From contig JAILHQ010000001.1 in NCBI GenBank assembly GCA_024695725.1, positions 1-13,711 of the forward strand: a stretch of DNA of 13,711 nt, written 5' to 3'. The notes below the pieces were generated by a model. The model worked only from the letters and a program-made list of their open reading frames with translations. It was not told where the DNA came from and ran no database searches. Numbering within the stretch: position 1 is the stretch's first letter; every line of letters begins with the position of its first letter. Made by a program: the position numbers and the translations under genes. Below, piece by piece: positions 1 through 6,471 of this stretch. The DNA is from Cyanobacteria bacterium RUI128. Lineage in GTDB: Bacteria; Cyanobacteriota; Vampirovibrionia; Gastranaerophilales; Gastranaerophilaceae.

Positions 1-54
1 CCTGCAAATAATAAAATTTAGTTTGAGGGGTAAATATAAGGATAAACATTAGAT

Positions 55-87
55 AAAAAAAGATCCCTGAATTCAGGGACCTTTTTT
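55..87. terminator. Bidirectional intrinsic terminator
   Basis: A perfect 16-base palindrome (64-79, TCCCTGAATTCAGGGA) is flanked by an A-run on the left (55-61) and a T-run on the right (82-87), so it makes a G+C-rich hairpin followed by a U-tract in either direction. It lies 16 bases beyond the stop of the minus-strand SLH gene and would also end any plus-strand gene entering from the left. Bases 1-54 are too short to assign: plus-strand stops occur at 19-21 and 50-52, so the tail of an upstream plus-strand gene is possible but not shown. Confidence 0.88.
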
Positions 88-102
88 GTTTATAGATTTT
101 AT

Positions 103-1401
103 CTATTTATTCTTTATACTTGCATCGTCAAGTAATATAACCATTACCTGTTCGCCTTTTTTAGCCTTATAGTGTAAGCCAGGTGTTAACAGGCCGATAA
201 CCAAACCGACCGTACAACCTACAGGGATACCGATAGCAAAACCTACACCGAGTTTAGCCGGATTCGGTATAAACGCGAAACCTACACCTGCACCTGCGCC
301 AACGCAACCGAAGGTAACTGTTGACAAGAATAACTTCCAGAAGGTCATCCAAGGGCCTTCTTTTAAAGTATAGTCTTTTGTGAACGGTTTGCCGCACATA
401 TCAATATACTGACCGTCAGGTAATACAATTGTTTTGAATAACAAATGTACTCTTGCGTTCTTATTGAATTTTCTAGGCTTTTCTATTCTGGTTACGTCTG
501 CAACGATTTTTGTGCCGGCAGGAAGTAACAGTGTTCCTTCATCTGTGTATAAAGCATCAGGCAGAACAAAGTTTACGACGTCGCCCGCTTTGCGTATCTT
601 AGAGAAGAACTTTTCATCAAAAGCAACGACAATTACGTTGCCTTGAGAAATAACTTTTCTTAAGTTTGTTATCTGAACCTTGTTATTCGGTGCCGTTGGA
701 ACAACACTTAAATGTTCAACGCCTAAGACAGTTTCCTGAACAGCAGGTTCGCCTACGTATTGTGGTTTAACATAGCCCAGTTTGTTCTTCAGTTGTGCAA
801 AAATAACTGCAGCTTCAGCTCTTGTTAAAGCTCTGTTCGGCTCAAGCATATATTCATCAGGATGGTTTACATATATGCCATAAGTTAAGGTTTTAGCATA
901 TTCATCTCGTGACCAGCTCGGAATAGCATTTTTATCTTTAAAATTATTGATTATTTGTGGATCTGCCACAGTATCTTTTGTAATATGGCTTATTACCGAT
1001 ACACATTCTGAACGCAAAATTGCCTGATTTGGTTTAAATGTTTTGTCAGGGTAACCGTATACCAAACCTAAACTGTCAGAACGCATAACGTCCGTATAAC
1101 ACGGGTCTGTGTCTGAAATATCCGTGTATTCATTGTGTGCTGCGTAATCGCAGTTGTCATTGTTTAAAACTTTTAAAAGTGAATTTACAAATTCTGCTCT
1201 TGTTATTGAGCTGTCAGGGTTAAAGTTCCCGTTGTTGTCAGTTGTCATAATTTTGTCAGAAACAACTGTTGTAATGGCTGAATTTGCCCAGTATCCTGTT
1301 GATATATCTTTTATTTTTGAATAATCACTCATCGCAAATACAGGGGAAATGTGCCAGCCAAGAATGCTTGCTACCAGCAGGCTTGAAAGTAATTTTTTCA
1401 T
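103..1401 (-). CDS. SLH-domain envelope protein with C-terminal glycine-zipper segment
   Basis: The product has 432 residues. The ATG at 1401 is preferred over upstream in-frame ATGs because it follows a GAGG ribosome site and begins a classic signal peptide (MKKLL, hydrophobic core, SPVFA cleavage near residue 23). Three SLH domains follow at about 27-80, 92-142 and 153-205; each ends in an ITRAE/ILRSE/LTRAE-type motif. SLH domains bind cell-wall-linked polymers, so the protein is probably envelope-anchored. Residues 240-345 look beta-rich and contain a 'LLPAGTKIVADV' stretch recalling the beta domains of VirB10/TrbI-type envelope proteins; this is only a resemblance. Residues 365-405 are a Gly-rich hydrophobic stretch (GAGAGVG, GVGFAIGIPVG) suited to a glycine-zipper membrane hairpin, followed by a short basic and then hydrophobic tail. 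Three SLH domains at the N terminus is a common arrangement. The function of the C-terminal half is unknown. Confidence 0.85.
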   Translation of the reverse strand: MKKLLSSLLVASILGWHISPVFAMSDYSKIKDISTGYWANSAITTVVSDKIMTTDNNGNFNPDSSITRAEFVNSLLKVLNNDNCDYAAHNEYTDISDTDPCYTDVMRSDSLGLVYGYPDKTFKPNQAILRSECVSVISHITKDTVADPQIINNFKDKNAIPSWSRDEYAKTLTYGIYVNHPDEYMLEPNRALTRAEAAVIFAQLKNKLGYVKPQYVGEPAVQETVLGVEHLSVVPTAPNNKVQITNLRKVISQGNVIVVAFDEKFFSKIRKAGDVVNFVLPDALYTDEGTLLLPAGTKIVADVTRIEKPRKFNKNARVHLLFKTIVLPDGQYIDMCGKPFTKDYTLKEGPWMTFWKLFLSTVTFGCVGAGAGVGFAFIPNPAKLGVGFAIGIPVGCTVGLVIGLLTPGLHYKAKKGEQVMVILLDDASIKNK

Positions 1402-1444
1402 TATAGTAGTCCTCATATTAAGTAACATAACAATTGTTGACCAA

Positions 1445-1473
1445 ATTATATAATATTTTTTAACATTAATCAA
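1445..1473 (-). promoter_or_regulatory. Sigma70-type promoter for the SLH gene
   Basis: On the minus strand TTGATT (1473-1468) and TATAAT (1450-1445) are separated by exactly 17 bases. The predicted start near 1438 gives a leader of about 37 bases before the ATG at 1401 and would exclude the upstream in-frame ATGs from the transcript, which supports the chosen start. Confidence 0.7.
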
Positions 1474-1536
1474 TATTATAGTTTATATGATAACTTTATT
1501 GTCCTTAAATGGAAATTTACATATGTAACATATCGC

Positions 1537-1564
1537 TTGACAAAGAAATTTGATTTGCTATCAT
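1537..1564 (+). promoter_or_regulatory. Promoter of the rplJ-rplL operon
   Basis: A consensus TTGACA (1537-1542) and TATCAT (1559-1564) are 16 bases apart, and a TG at 1556-1557 gives an extended -10. Transcription should start near 1571, exactly where the conserved part of the L10 leader begins. It diverges from the SLH promoter about 65 bases away. Confidence 0.8.
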
Positions 1565-1570
1565 GTTTAA

Positions 1571-1772
1571 GCAAACCGCAGACAGTTAGTTATTACGGTG
1601 GCGATACAAGGTGCGAGTCCTTGTCGTAGATGAGAACCTTAGGCTCTCAGACCATCGGATTATAAAAGGGACAACCGGCTAACCGAGGTTACACTAAGTC
1701 GAAATATATTAATAGTATTTATGTGTAAGATTTTGCGGTAATGTGCAAAATCTTTTATTTTTTGCACATAAA
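1571..1772 (+). ncRNA. Ribosomal protein L10 leader with attenuator
   Basis: This roughly 240-base untranslated region precedes rplJ and carries the hallmarks of the L10 leader: an ACCGCAGACAG stretch at 1575-1585, a CTAACCGAGG stretch at 1679-1688, a closing helix GTTAG (1585-1589)/CTAAC (1679-1683), and internal hairpins ACAAGG (1606-1611)/CCTTGT (1619-1624) and GAGAaCC (1632-1638)/GGcTCTC (1642-1648). In characterised bacteria the L10-(L12)4 complex binds such a leader and represses its own operon; in Bacillus this works by premature termination. Here a perfect 10-bp hairpin (1727-1736/1745-1754) followed by a T-rich run (1753-1763) is a plausible attenuator, consistent with that mechanism. 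Confidence 0.85.
1727..1763 (+). terminator. Attenuator hairpin in the L10 leader
   Basis: AAGATTTTGC (1727-1736) pairs perfectly with GCAAAATCTT (1745-1754) across an 8-base loop, followed by TTATTTTTT. Its 3' arm can instead pair downstream (TGTGCAAAA 1742-1750 with TTTTGCACA 1760-1768). An outer helix, TTTATGTG (1718-1725) with CACATAAA (1765-1772), can enclose the terminator hairpin. The competing pairings suggest a switch rather than a constitutive stop, since rplJ must be read through. Confidence 0.75.
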
Positions 1773-1809
1773 TCAGGTCGATAACATTTAAAAATCAAAG
1801 GAGCAAAAC

Positions 1810-2331
1810 ATGTCAACAAAAGCCTTTAAAAGCGATAAAATCGCACAAATTAAGGAAAAGATTGAAAAGGCGCAAGTTGCTATTGTTACTGAATATAAAG
1901 GAATGTCAGTAGAGGAAATTACCAAATTAAGACGTGCTCTTCAGGCTGAAGATGGCGACTATATGGTAACTAAAAATACTTTAGCAAAACTCGCTATTCA
2001 AGGTACACCATATGAAGTTTTGGCTGATGCTCTTACAGGCCCAATCGCTATAGCATTCGGCTACGGCGATCAGGTTATGCCTGCAAAAGCTTTGTCAAAG
2101 TTTATTAAGGAAACCAAAAAGGGCGAAATCAAAGGTGCAGCAATGGACGGCAAATTGTTGTCTGCAAGTGATGCTAAGGCATTGGCTAATCTGCCTACTA
2201 AGGCTGAAATCTACGCTAAAATGCTTGGTTGTATCAATTCACCTGCATCAGGTATCGCAAACTCTATCAACGCTGTTATGTCTCAACTTACAAGAACTAT
2301 GGCAGCTGTTAGAGATACAAAGACTGCTTAG
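1810..2331 (+). CDS. rplJ: 50S ribosomal protein L10
   Basis: The 173-residue length is usual for bacterial L10. The N-terminal globular domain shows the family pattern: KIEKAQVAIVTEYKGMSVEEITKLRR, then a 'YMVTKNTLAKLA' segment and an 'ALTGPIAIAFGYGD' segment. The C-terminal helix that carries the L7/L12 dimers starts near residue 135. L10 anchors the L7/L12 stalk on the large subunit and recruits translation factors. The ATG at 1810 follows an AAAGGAG site at a good distance. It is cotranscribed with rplL, 82 bases downstream, and is preceded by its autoregulatory leader. The rplK-rplA genes that usually sit upstream are absent here; the neighbour is instead a divergent SLH gene. Confidence 0.97.
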   Translation: MSTKAFKSDKIAQIKEKIEKAQVAIVTEYKGMSVEEITKLRRALQAEDGDYMVTKNTLAKLAIQGTPYEVLADALTGPIAIAFGYGDQVMPAKALSKFIKETKKGEIKGAAMDGKLLSASDAKALANLPTKAEIYAKMLGCINSPASGIANSINAVMSQLTRTMAAVRDTKTA

Positions 2332-2413
2332 TCTTAAATTTAGTTATCCCGGTAATGTCCGGAATGACAACGTATAACAGAAAACAATAAAAAAACAAAT
2401 AAAGGAGAAAATC

Positions 2414-2794
2414 ATGAGTGTAGAAACAATTTTATCAGAAATCGAAAGCTTAACTTTATTAGAAGCTTCTGAATTAGTAAAAGCTATGGAAGAAAAATTC
2501 GGCGTATCTGCTGCTGCTCCTGTTGCAGTTGCTGCTGCAGCTCCTGCAGCTGGTGGTGCTGCTCCTGCAGCTGACGATGCTGATGCTGAAGTAACTTTAA
2601 CTTTAGCTTCTGCTGGTGCTAACAAAATCGCTGTTCTTAAGTTAGTTAGAGAAATCACAGGTCTTGGCTTGAAGGAAGCTAAAGATTTAGTTGATAACGC
2701 TCCAAAACCTATCAAGGAAGGTTTGAAGAAGCCTGAAGCTGAAGAACTTAAGAAGAAATTAGAAGAAGCTGGTGCTTCTGTTGAAGTTAAGTAA
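2414..2794 (+). CDS. rplL: 50S ribosomal protein L7/L12
   Basis: The product has 126 residues, the normal size. Residues 1-31 form the dimerisation helix region ([27 protein letters not shown]). Residues 32-60 are the Ala/Pro-rich flexible hinge. The C-terminal domain carries the signature [27 protein letters not shown] and ends [10 protein letters not shown]. Multiple copies bind L10 and contact elongation factors during GTP hydrolysis. A strong AAAGGAG ribosome site lies 9 bases before the ATG, consistent with the higher stoichiometry of L7/L12 relative to L10. A terminator follows directly, so rpoB-rpoC are not in this operon. Codon use is strongly biased (GCT, GTT, CTT and TTA dominate), as expected for a very highly expressed gene. 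Confidence 0.98.
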   Translation: MSVETILSEIESLTLLEASELVKAMEEKFGVSAAAPVAVAAAAPAAGGAAPAADDADAEVTLTLASAGANKIAVLKLVREITGLGLKEAKDLVDNAPKPIKEGLKKPEAEELKKKLEEAGASVEVK

Positions 2795-2816
2795 GATTTT
2801 GGCAAAAGTATAAAAG

Positions 2817-2847
2817 AAGGAACAGAGTTTATCTGTTCCTTTTTTTT
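2817..2847 (+). terminator. Intrinsic terminator of rplJ-rplL
   Basis: AAGGAACAGA (2817-2826) pairs with TCTGTTCCTT (2832-2841) across a 5-base loop, with an eight-T run at 2840-2847. It lies 22 bases after the rplL stop. Confidence 0.92.
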
Positions 2848-2861
2848 GTTACATATTAAAG

Positions 2862-2885
2862 CAGACCGCCAAAAATGGCGGTCTG
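2862..2885. terminator. Second strong hairpin after rplL
   Basis: CAGACCGCCA (2862-2871) and TGGCGGTCTG (2876-2885) form a perfect, G+C-rich 10-bp stem with an AAAA loop. On the plus strand it is followed by TCTCTTTATTTT, a weak U-tract, so it could be a back-up terminator for rplJL. On the minus strand it could stop transcripts coming through the gene remnant (stop at 2926); the tract there is AT-rich but not a clean T-run. Confidence 0.55.
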
Positions 2886-2925
2886 TCTCTTTATTTTCCC
2901 TATATATAAAATTATGGCAATCGTT

Positions 2926-3175
2926 TTATACTCTTGTGGATCTCTTTTCGCTTGGGAAAAATAATATATGAATTGTTTTGATAATATTCAATAATGCACG
3001 GTATTGTATTACCTTCTTATCCTGAGCAATAACATCCGTTACCGAAGATTTCTCTTTCGGTGGGCTTTTAACTTTGATAAACAATAACTTTTTCCTCTAA
3101 CTTTATTCTGGCTACGTTATCTTTTTTAATTATATTTTTTTGTTTGTCAAGATAAATTTTGGTTACTGTATACAA
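2926..3175 (-). pseudogene. Probable frameshifted or decayed small gene
   Basis: I do not recognise this sequence. On the minus strand one frame reads YTVTKIYLDKQKN...DNVARIKLEEK from about 3175 to the five-T run at 3089-3093 (A5 on the coding strand). The +1 frame continues as FIKVKSPPKEKSSVTDVIAQ...LFFPSEKRSTRV to a stop at 2926-2928. Removing one base in the A-run joins them into about 82 codons, with a hydrophobic start, a basic, charged middle and no internal stop. Neither piece has an ATG; a TTG at 3175 is the only nearby candidate and it lacks a ribosome site, so the 5' end may also be lost. It is otherwise the only content of the 2886-3307 gap. An assembly indel rather than true decay is possible, and a chance open stretch in AT-rich DNA cannot be excluded. 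Confidence 0.38.
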
Positions 3176-3307
3176 TATTGCAGTAAATATTAGTCACTGC
3201 GTGTCGCGGCAGTACATTGGAATTATTTTAGAATAATAACCGGATTGCTTCGGACAAAAGTCCTCGCAAGGACATCTACTGTATAATAATAAATTTTTAC
3301 CAAAATT

Positions 3308-6292
3308 TTAAATGGCTGATAAAGTAAAGATTTCGTAGATTTCTTCGTCCGAAAGTTCTGTAATAATCTTTTCTCCTTCGAATACCGCAAGGTCTGCAAG
3401 CTCTTTCTTAGACTTGAGCATTTCGTCAATTTTTTCTTCAAAGGTTCCCAGGGTAATCATGCGGTGAACCATTACGTTCTTATCCTGACCGATACGGTAC
3501 GTACGGTCGGTAGCCTGTTCTTCAACAGCAGGATTCCACCAAAGGTCGTAATGTATTACGTTAGTCGCTTTTGTGAGGTTAAGACCTGTTCCGCCTGCCT
3601 TCAGTGACAATACCATAATGTGTTTATCGTCATTGTTTTGGAATTCATCAATCATTTTTTCACGCTGGCCGACAGTCAGGGAACCATGGAAGAACAGAGG
3701 ATCTTCGTTAAATTCCTCGGCTAAAATATGAGTCATGACATCACCCATCTCTTTATACTGGGTGAAAATAAGTGTCTTTACATTCTTATCAAGAATATTA
3801 GTAACAAGATCAACACATTTTTCCATTTTTCCTGACATTTCTTTTGTCATTTCGCCAGCTTTAAGGAACTGATAAGGGTGGTTACAAATCTGTTTAAGTG
3901 ATGTAATCAGCTTAAAGATATTACCCCTTCTGTTCACCCCTGTAAAGCCGCTAATCTTTTCCATCATTTCATTAAGTGTCTTTTCGTAAAGAATAGACTG
4001 TGCCTTTGTAAGATAGCAGTAATCGTTAATGACAACTTTATCAGGCAGATCTGATATAACTGATTTATCAGTTTTAAGACGTCTTAAGACGAAAGGTGAA
4101 ACTGACATTTTAAGTTTTGATGCCCTTGATTTTTCCTTAAATCTTTCGATAGGAATAGCATAACTCTTTTGGAATTCTTTCAGCGAACCGAGATAGCCGG
4201 TATTGATAAAGTCAAATATACTCCAAAGCTCTGTCAGCCTGTTTTCAACAGGTGTACCTGTCATTGCTATCTTGATATCTGATTTCAAAATCTTGATAGA
4301 CATTGTCTGAGCGGTGTCAGGGTTCTTGATGTTTTGTGCCTCATCAACAATAATCATACCCCAGTTTTGCTTTTTCATCTCTTCAATATCAATACGCATA
4401 ATAGCATAAGTGGTAAGTATAACATCAAGTTTGGTATCTAACTTTCTTTCAAGGCCGTGATATTTCCCGACCTTTAAGCCCGGTGCAAACATCTGCAATT
4501 CTTTCATCCAGTTACCCATAAGGGTTGTCGGACAAATAACAAGTGCAGGTTCTTTAAGTTTGTTTTCCTCTTTAAGTTTAAGAATGAGGGAAATAACCTG
4601 AATAGTTTTACCAAGCCCCATATCGTCCGCCATACAACAGCCAAAGCCTTTAGATACGTTTGTCCATAGCCATTTGAGCCCTGTTTGCTGATATGGTCTG
4701 AGCTGACCGTTCAAATCTTGCGGCGGATCAACTTCAACAGATTTTGCGAAGTCTTTAATTACGTTCGCATAAGCTTCATCATAATTGAAATCATATTCTT
4801 GCAGTCTGCCTGACATAGATGCGTGAAGCAGTTGTAATCTTGTCATCTTCTTATGGTCTGCCGTGAGTATTTGTTCCGCTAATTTCTTGCTTTCGTCCTG
4901 ATCAACAAGGACATACATATCCTTGTATTTTATTAGACCGTTGTTTGTTGCAACGAGTTTGTTAAATTCTTCAATAGAGATTTTTTCGTCACCTATTGCA
5001 ACTTCATAATTAAATTCAAGAATATCGTCAAGAGAAATCTTGCTTGAAGAAACTGTGTTGAAAATATCCATAAGCTCGCCAGAACGCGATGCTTTAACCT
5101 TAGCATTGATAGATGCTCGCGGTATGATAATATTATTCAGCTCTTCAGGAAGAACGACTTCTATCTGTGCTTTTTGAAGGTAGTATGAAGTTTGTGCAAT
5201 TATCTTATATACCTCTGCAAGGTTAAGTTTTAAAGATAAATTTTCATCTTCGAAAAGTTTTTCCAGTTCAGGCATGTAGCGGTTTGCAAAATTGAGTTGT
5301 TTCTCAACGATTTTTGCAATATCTGCGCTGTCTGCATCCCAAACCTTGTCCTTAACCGATAAATCATCAATAAGCACTGATTCGTTCAGTTTTCTGTTCT
5401 TGATGTAAACCTTCAGCTCAAAATTGTCATCATCAAGTTTGTTAATCTTGAAGAACGGTATAACATCATATTTACCCAGGTATAATTCGTCAAACCACTG
5501 GTCAAAATCTTCTGCAACATCTTTACCCTTTAGCAGAGATTTTTGTTCCAAGTCTTTGATTAAATAGTTGCCCGATTTAACATCTTTAAATCTGTAGCTC
5601 TTAATACTCAAAAATTTATACACAATGTAATTCAGATAGTCGTGAACAAAATTGTTGACAAACTTCTTCGGATTTTCACCTTTTATAAACAGGTTTTCAG
5701 GCATGCAGCGTTCAAGATCATTGATTATTCTGGCAATCTTTTGGTTTGAAATAATCGGTTCATACACAATTCTGAAGGAACTGCTTTTTCTCTTTACTGT
5801 TGGTATAAAGTAAAGTTTTTCGACTAATTTCATAACAAATTGGGTTAATTTATTGAAGTAAGCAAAAGTTTGGGTAAGTGATGAAAAATCGACAATATCC
5901 CCAAAACCGCCAAAATAATCAAGCACAAGATCTAATGGCATAATATAACCGATTTCGCCGTTCACTTCTTTTGATGTAAATCTGAACATTGAACCTTTTG
6001 ATTTCAGATAATACTGAAAATTATTTGTCGGGGTGACAAAGAAGGATAACTTGCTGTCTGTTTCCGTTCCGTCGTTTATCAAAAAGAAATCAGTGTTTCT
6101 CACGGGCGCATTAGGACTCAGGAAGATTCCCTCAAATTCATCTTCTATAAGCTGATAAATAAGACTTAAGGTATATCTGAAATCTTTGTTTTTAAAACCG
6201 TTAGGATTTTCGCTTAAGTTAAAAAATAATTCGTCTACATTGTTCTTTTTAAATGATAAATCGATATCCAGTTCTTTTGTTACAACTGCCAA
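3308..6292 (-). CDS. SNF2-family DNA-dependent ATPase/helicase
   Basis: The product has 994 residues from a TTG start at 6292, chosen because GAGGGGAG ends 7 bases before it; a GTG at 6313 has no ribosome site. Residues 1 to about 535 are an N-terminal region without a familiar motif and without a CxC/CxH SWIM zinc finger that I can see. The SNF2 ATPase lobe has Walker A (DDMGLGKT, Lys562), a 'VICPTTLMGNW' motif Ia, motif II DEAQ (650-653) and motif III TGTPVENRL near 680. The second lobe has TLIFTQYKEM, FFHGSLTVGQRE, LSLKAGGTGLNL and the arginine-finger motif DRTYRIGQ (929-936). SNF2 enzymes translocate on duplex DNA and remodel protein-DNA complexes; bacterial members include RapA and HepA-like proteins. 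No nuclease, methylase or toxin lies beside it, so a defence role is not indicated. It is transcribed alone from its own promoter. Confidence 0.92.
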   Translation of the reverse strand: MAVVTKELDIDLSFKKNNVDELFFNLSENPNGFKNKDFRYTLSLIYQLIEDEFEGIFLSPNAPVRNTDFFLINDGTETDSKLSFFVTPTNNFQYYLKSKGSMFRFTSKEVNGEIGYIMPLDLVLDYFGGFGDIVDFSSLTQTFAYFNKLTQFVMKLVEKLYFIPTVKRKSSSFRIVYEPIISNQKIARIINDLERCMPENLFIKGENPKKFVNNFVHDYLNYIVYKFLSIKSYRFKDVKSGNYLIKDLEQKSLLKGKDVAEDFDQWFDELYLGKYDVIPFFKINKLDDDNFELKVYIKNRKLNESVLIDDLSVKDKVWDADSADIAKIVEKQLNFANRYMPELEKLFEDENLSLKLNLAEVYKIIAQTSYYLQKAQIEVVLPEELNNIIIPRASINAKVKASRSGELMDIFNTVSSSKISLDDILEFNYEVAIGDEKISIEEFNKLVATNNGLIKYKDMYVLVDQDESKKLAEQILTADHKKMTRLQLLHASMSGRLQEYDFNYDEAYANVIKDFAKSVEVDPPQDLNGQLRPYQQTGLKWLWTNVSKGFGCCMADDMGLGKTIQVISLILKLKEENKLKEPALVICPTTLMGNWMKELQMFAPGLKVGKYHGLERKLDTKLDVILTTYAIMRIDIEEMKKQNWGMIIVDEAQNIKNPDTAQTMSIKILKSDIKIAMTGTPVENRLTELWSIFDFINTGYLGSLKEFQKSYAIPIERFKEKSRASKLKMSVSPFVLRRLKTDKSVISDLPDKVVINDYCYLTKAQSILYEKTLNEMMEKISGFTGVNRRGNIFKLITSLKQICNHPYQFLKAGEMTKEMSGKMEKCVDLVTNILDKNVKTLIFTQYKEMGDVMTHILAEEFNEDPLFFHGSLTVGQREKMIDEFQNNDDKHIMVLSLKAGGTGLNLTKATNVIHYDLWWNPAVEEQATDRTYRIGQDKNVMVHRMITLGTFEEKIDEMLKSKKELADLAVFEGEKIITELSDEEIYEIFTLSAI

Positions 6293-6344
6293 TCTGCAAC
6301 TCCCCTCAAACACCCTATGACATTTAAACTTTTATTTGCACAAT

Positions 6345-6373
6345 ATTATAGCAGAAAATTGTCACTTTATCAA
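6345..6373 (-). promoter_or_regulatory. Promoter of the SNF2 ATPase gene
   Basis: Minus-strand TTGATA (6373-6368) and consensus TATAAT (6350-6345) are 17 bases apart. Together with the gpmI terminator just upstream, this makes the SNF2 gene an independent unit with a leader of about 45 bases. Confidence 0.78.
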
Positions 6374-6389
6374 TCTTTTGATTTGTACT

Positions 6390-6417
6390 AAAAAGCTCGG
6401 TCATATTACGACCGAGC
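6390..6417 (-). terminator. Intrinsic terminator of gpmI
   Basis: Read on the minus strand, GCTCGGTC and GACCGAGC (6417-6410 and 6402-6395) form a perfect 8-bp stem with a 7-base loop, followed by TTTTT (6394-6390). It lies between the gpmI stop and the SNF2 promoter. Confidence 0.88.
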
Positions 6418-6471
6418 CTATTTGAATATATTAAAGGGTGGCAGTATTATCCAGAATATTTACCCCTACCC

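Noticed and set aside
1..54. Possible 3' end of a plus-strand gene entering from the left
   Set aside because: Two frames close here (stops at 19-21 and 50-52) and either could be real; fewer than 17 codons are visible, too few to choose. The bidirectional terminator is compatible with one but does not prove it.
2344..2805. Ala/Ser-rich minus-strand open frame opposite rplL
   Set aside because: It is the antisense of the strongly biased rplL codons; the composition is explained by GCT/GCA repeats in L7/L12, and it has no ribosome site.
3020..3065. ACCGAA/TTCGGT hairpin inside the remnant as a terminator
   Set aside because: The stem is only 6 bp with a 9-base loop, no T-run follows directly, and the bases are better explained as coding remnant.
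3194..3307. 36-codon in-frame, Cys-containing extension after the SNF2 stop
   Set aside because: It has a CPCEDFCP stretch that briefly suggested stop readthrough into a zinc motif, but the SNF2 protein already ends normally after the helicase core and nothing else supports recoding.
3308..6313. SNF2 gene as part of a DISARM- or Dnd-like defence system
   Set aside because: No methylase, nuclease, DUF1998-type or phospholipase partner lies nearby; the neighbours are gpmI, ribosomal genes and a remnant, and the gene has its own promoter and terminator.
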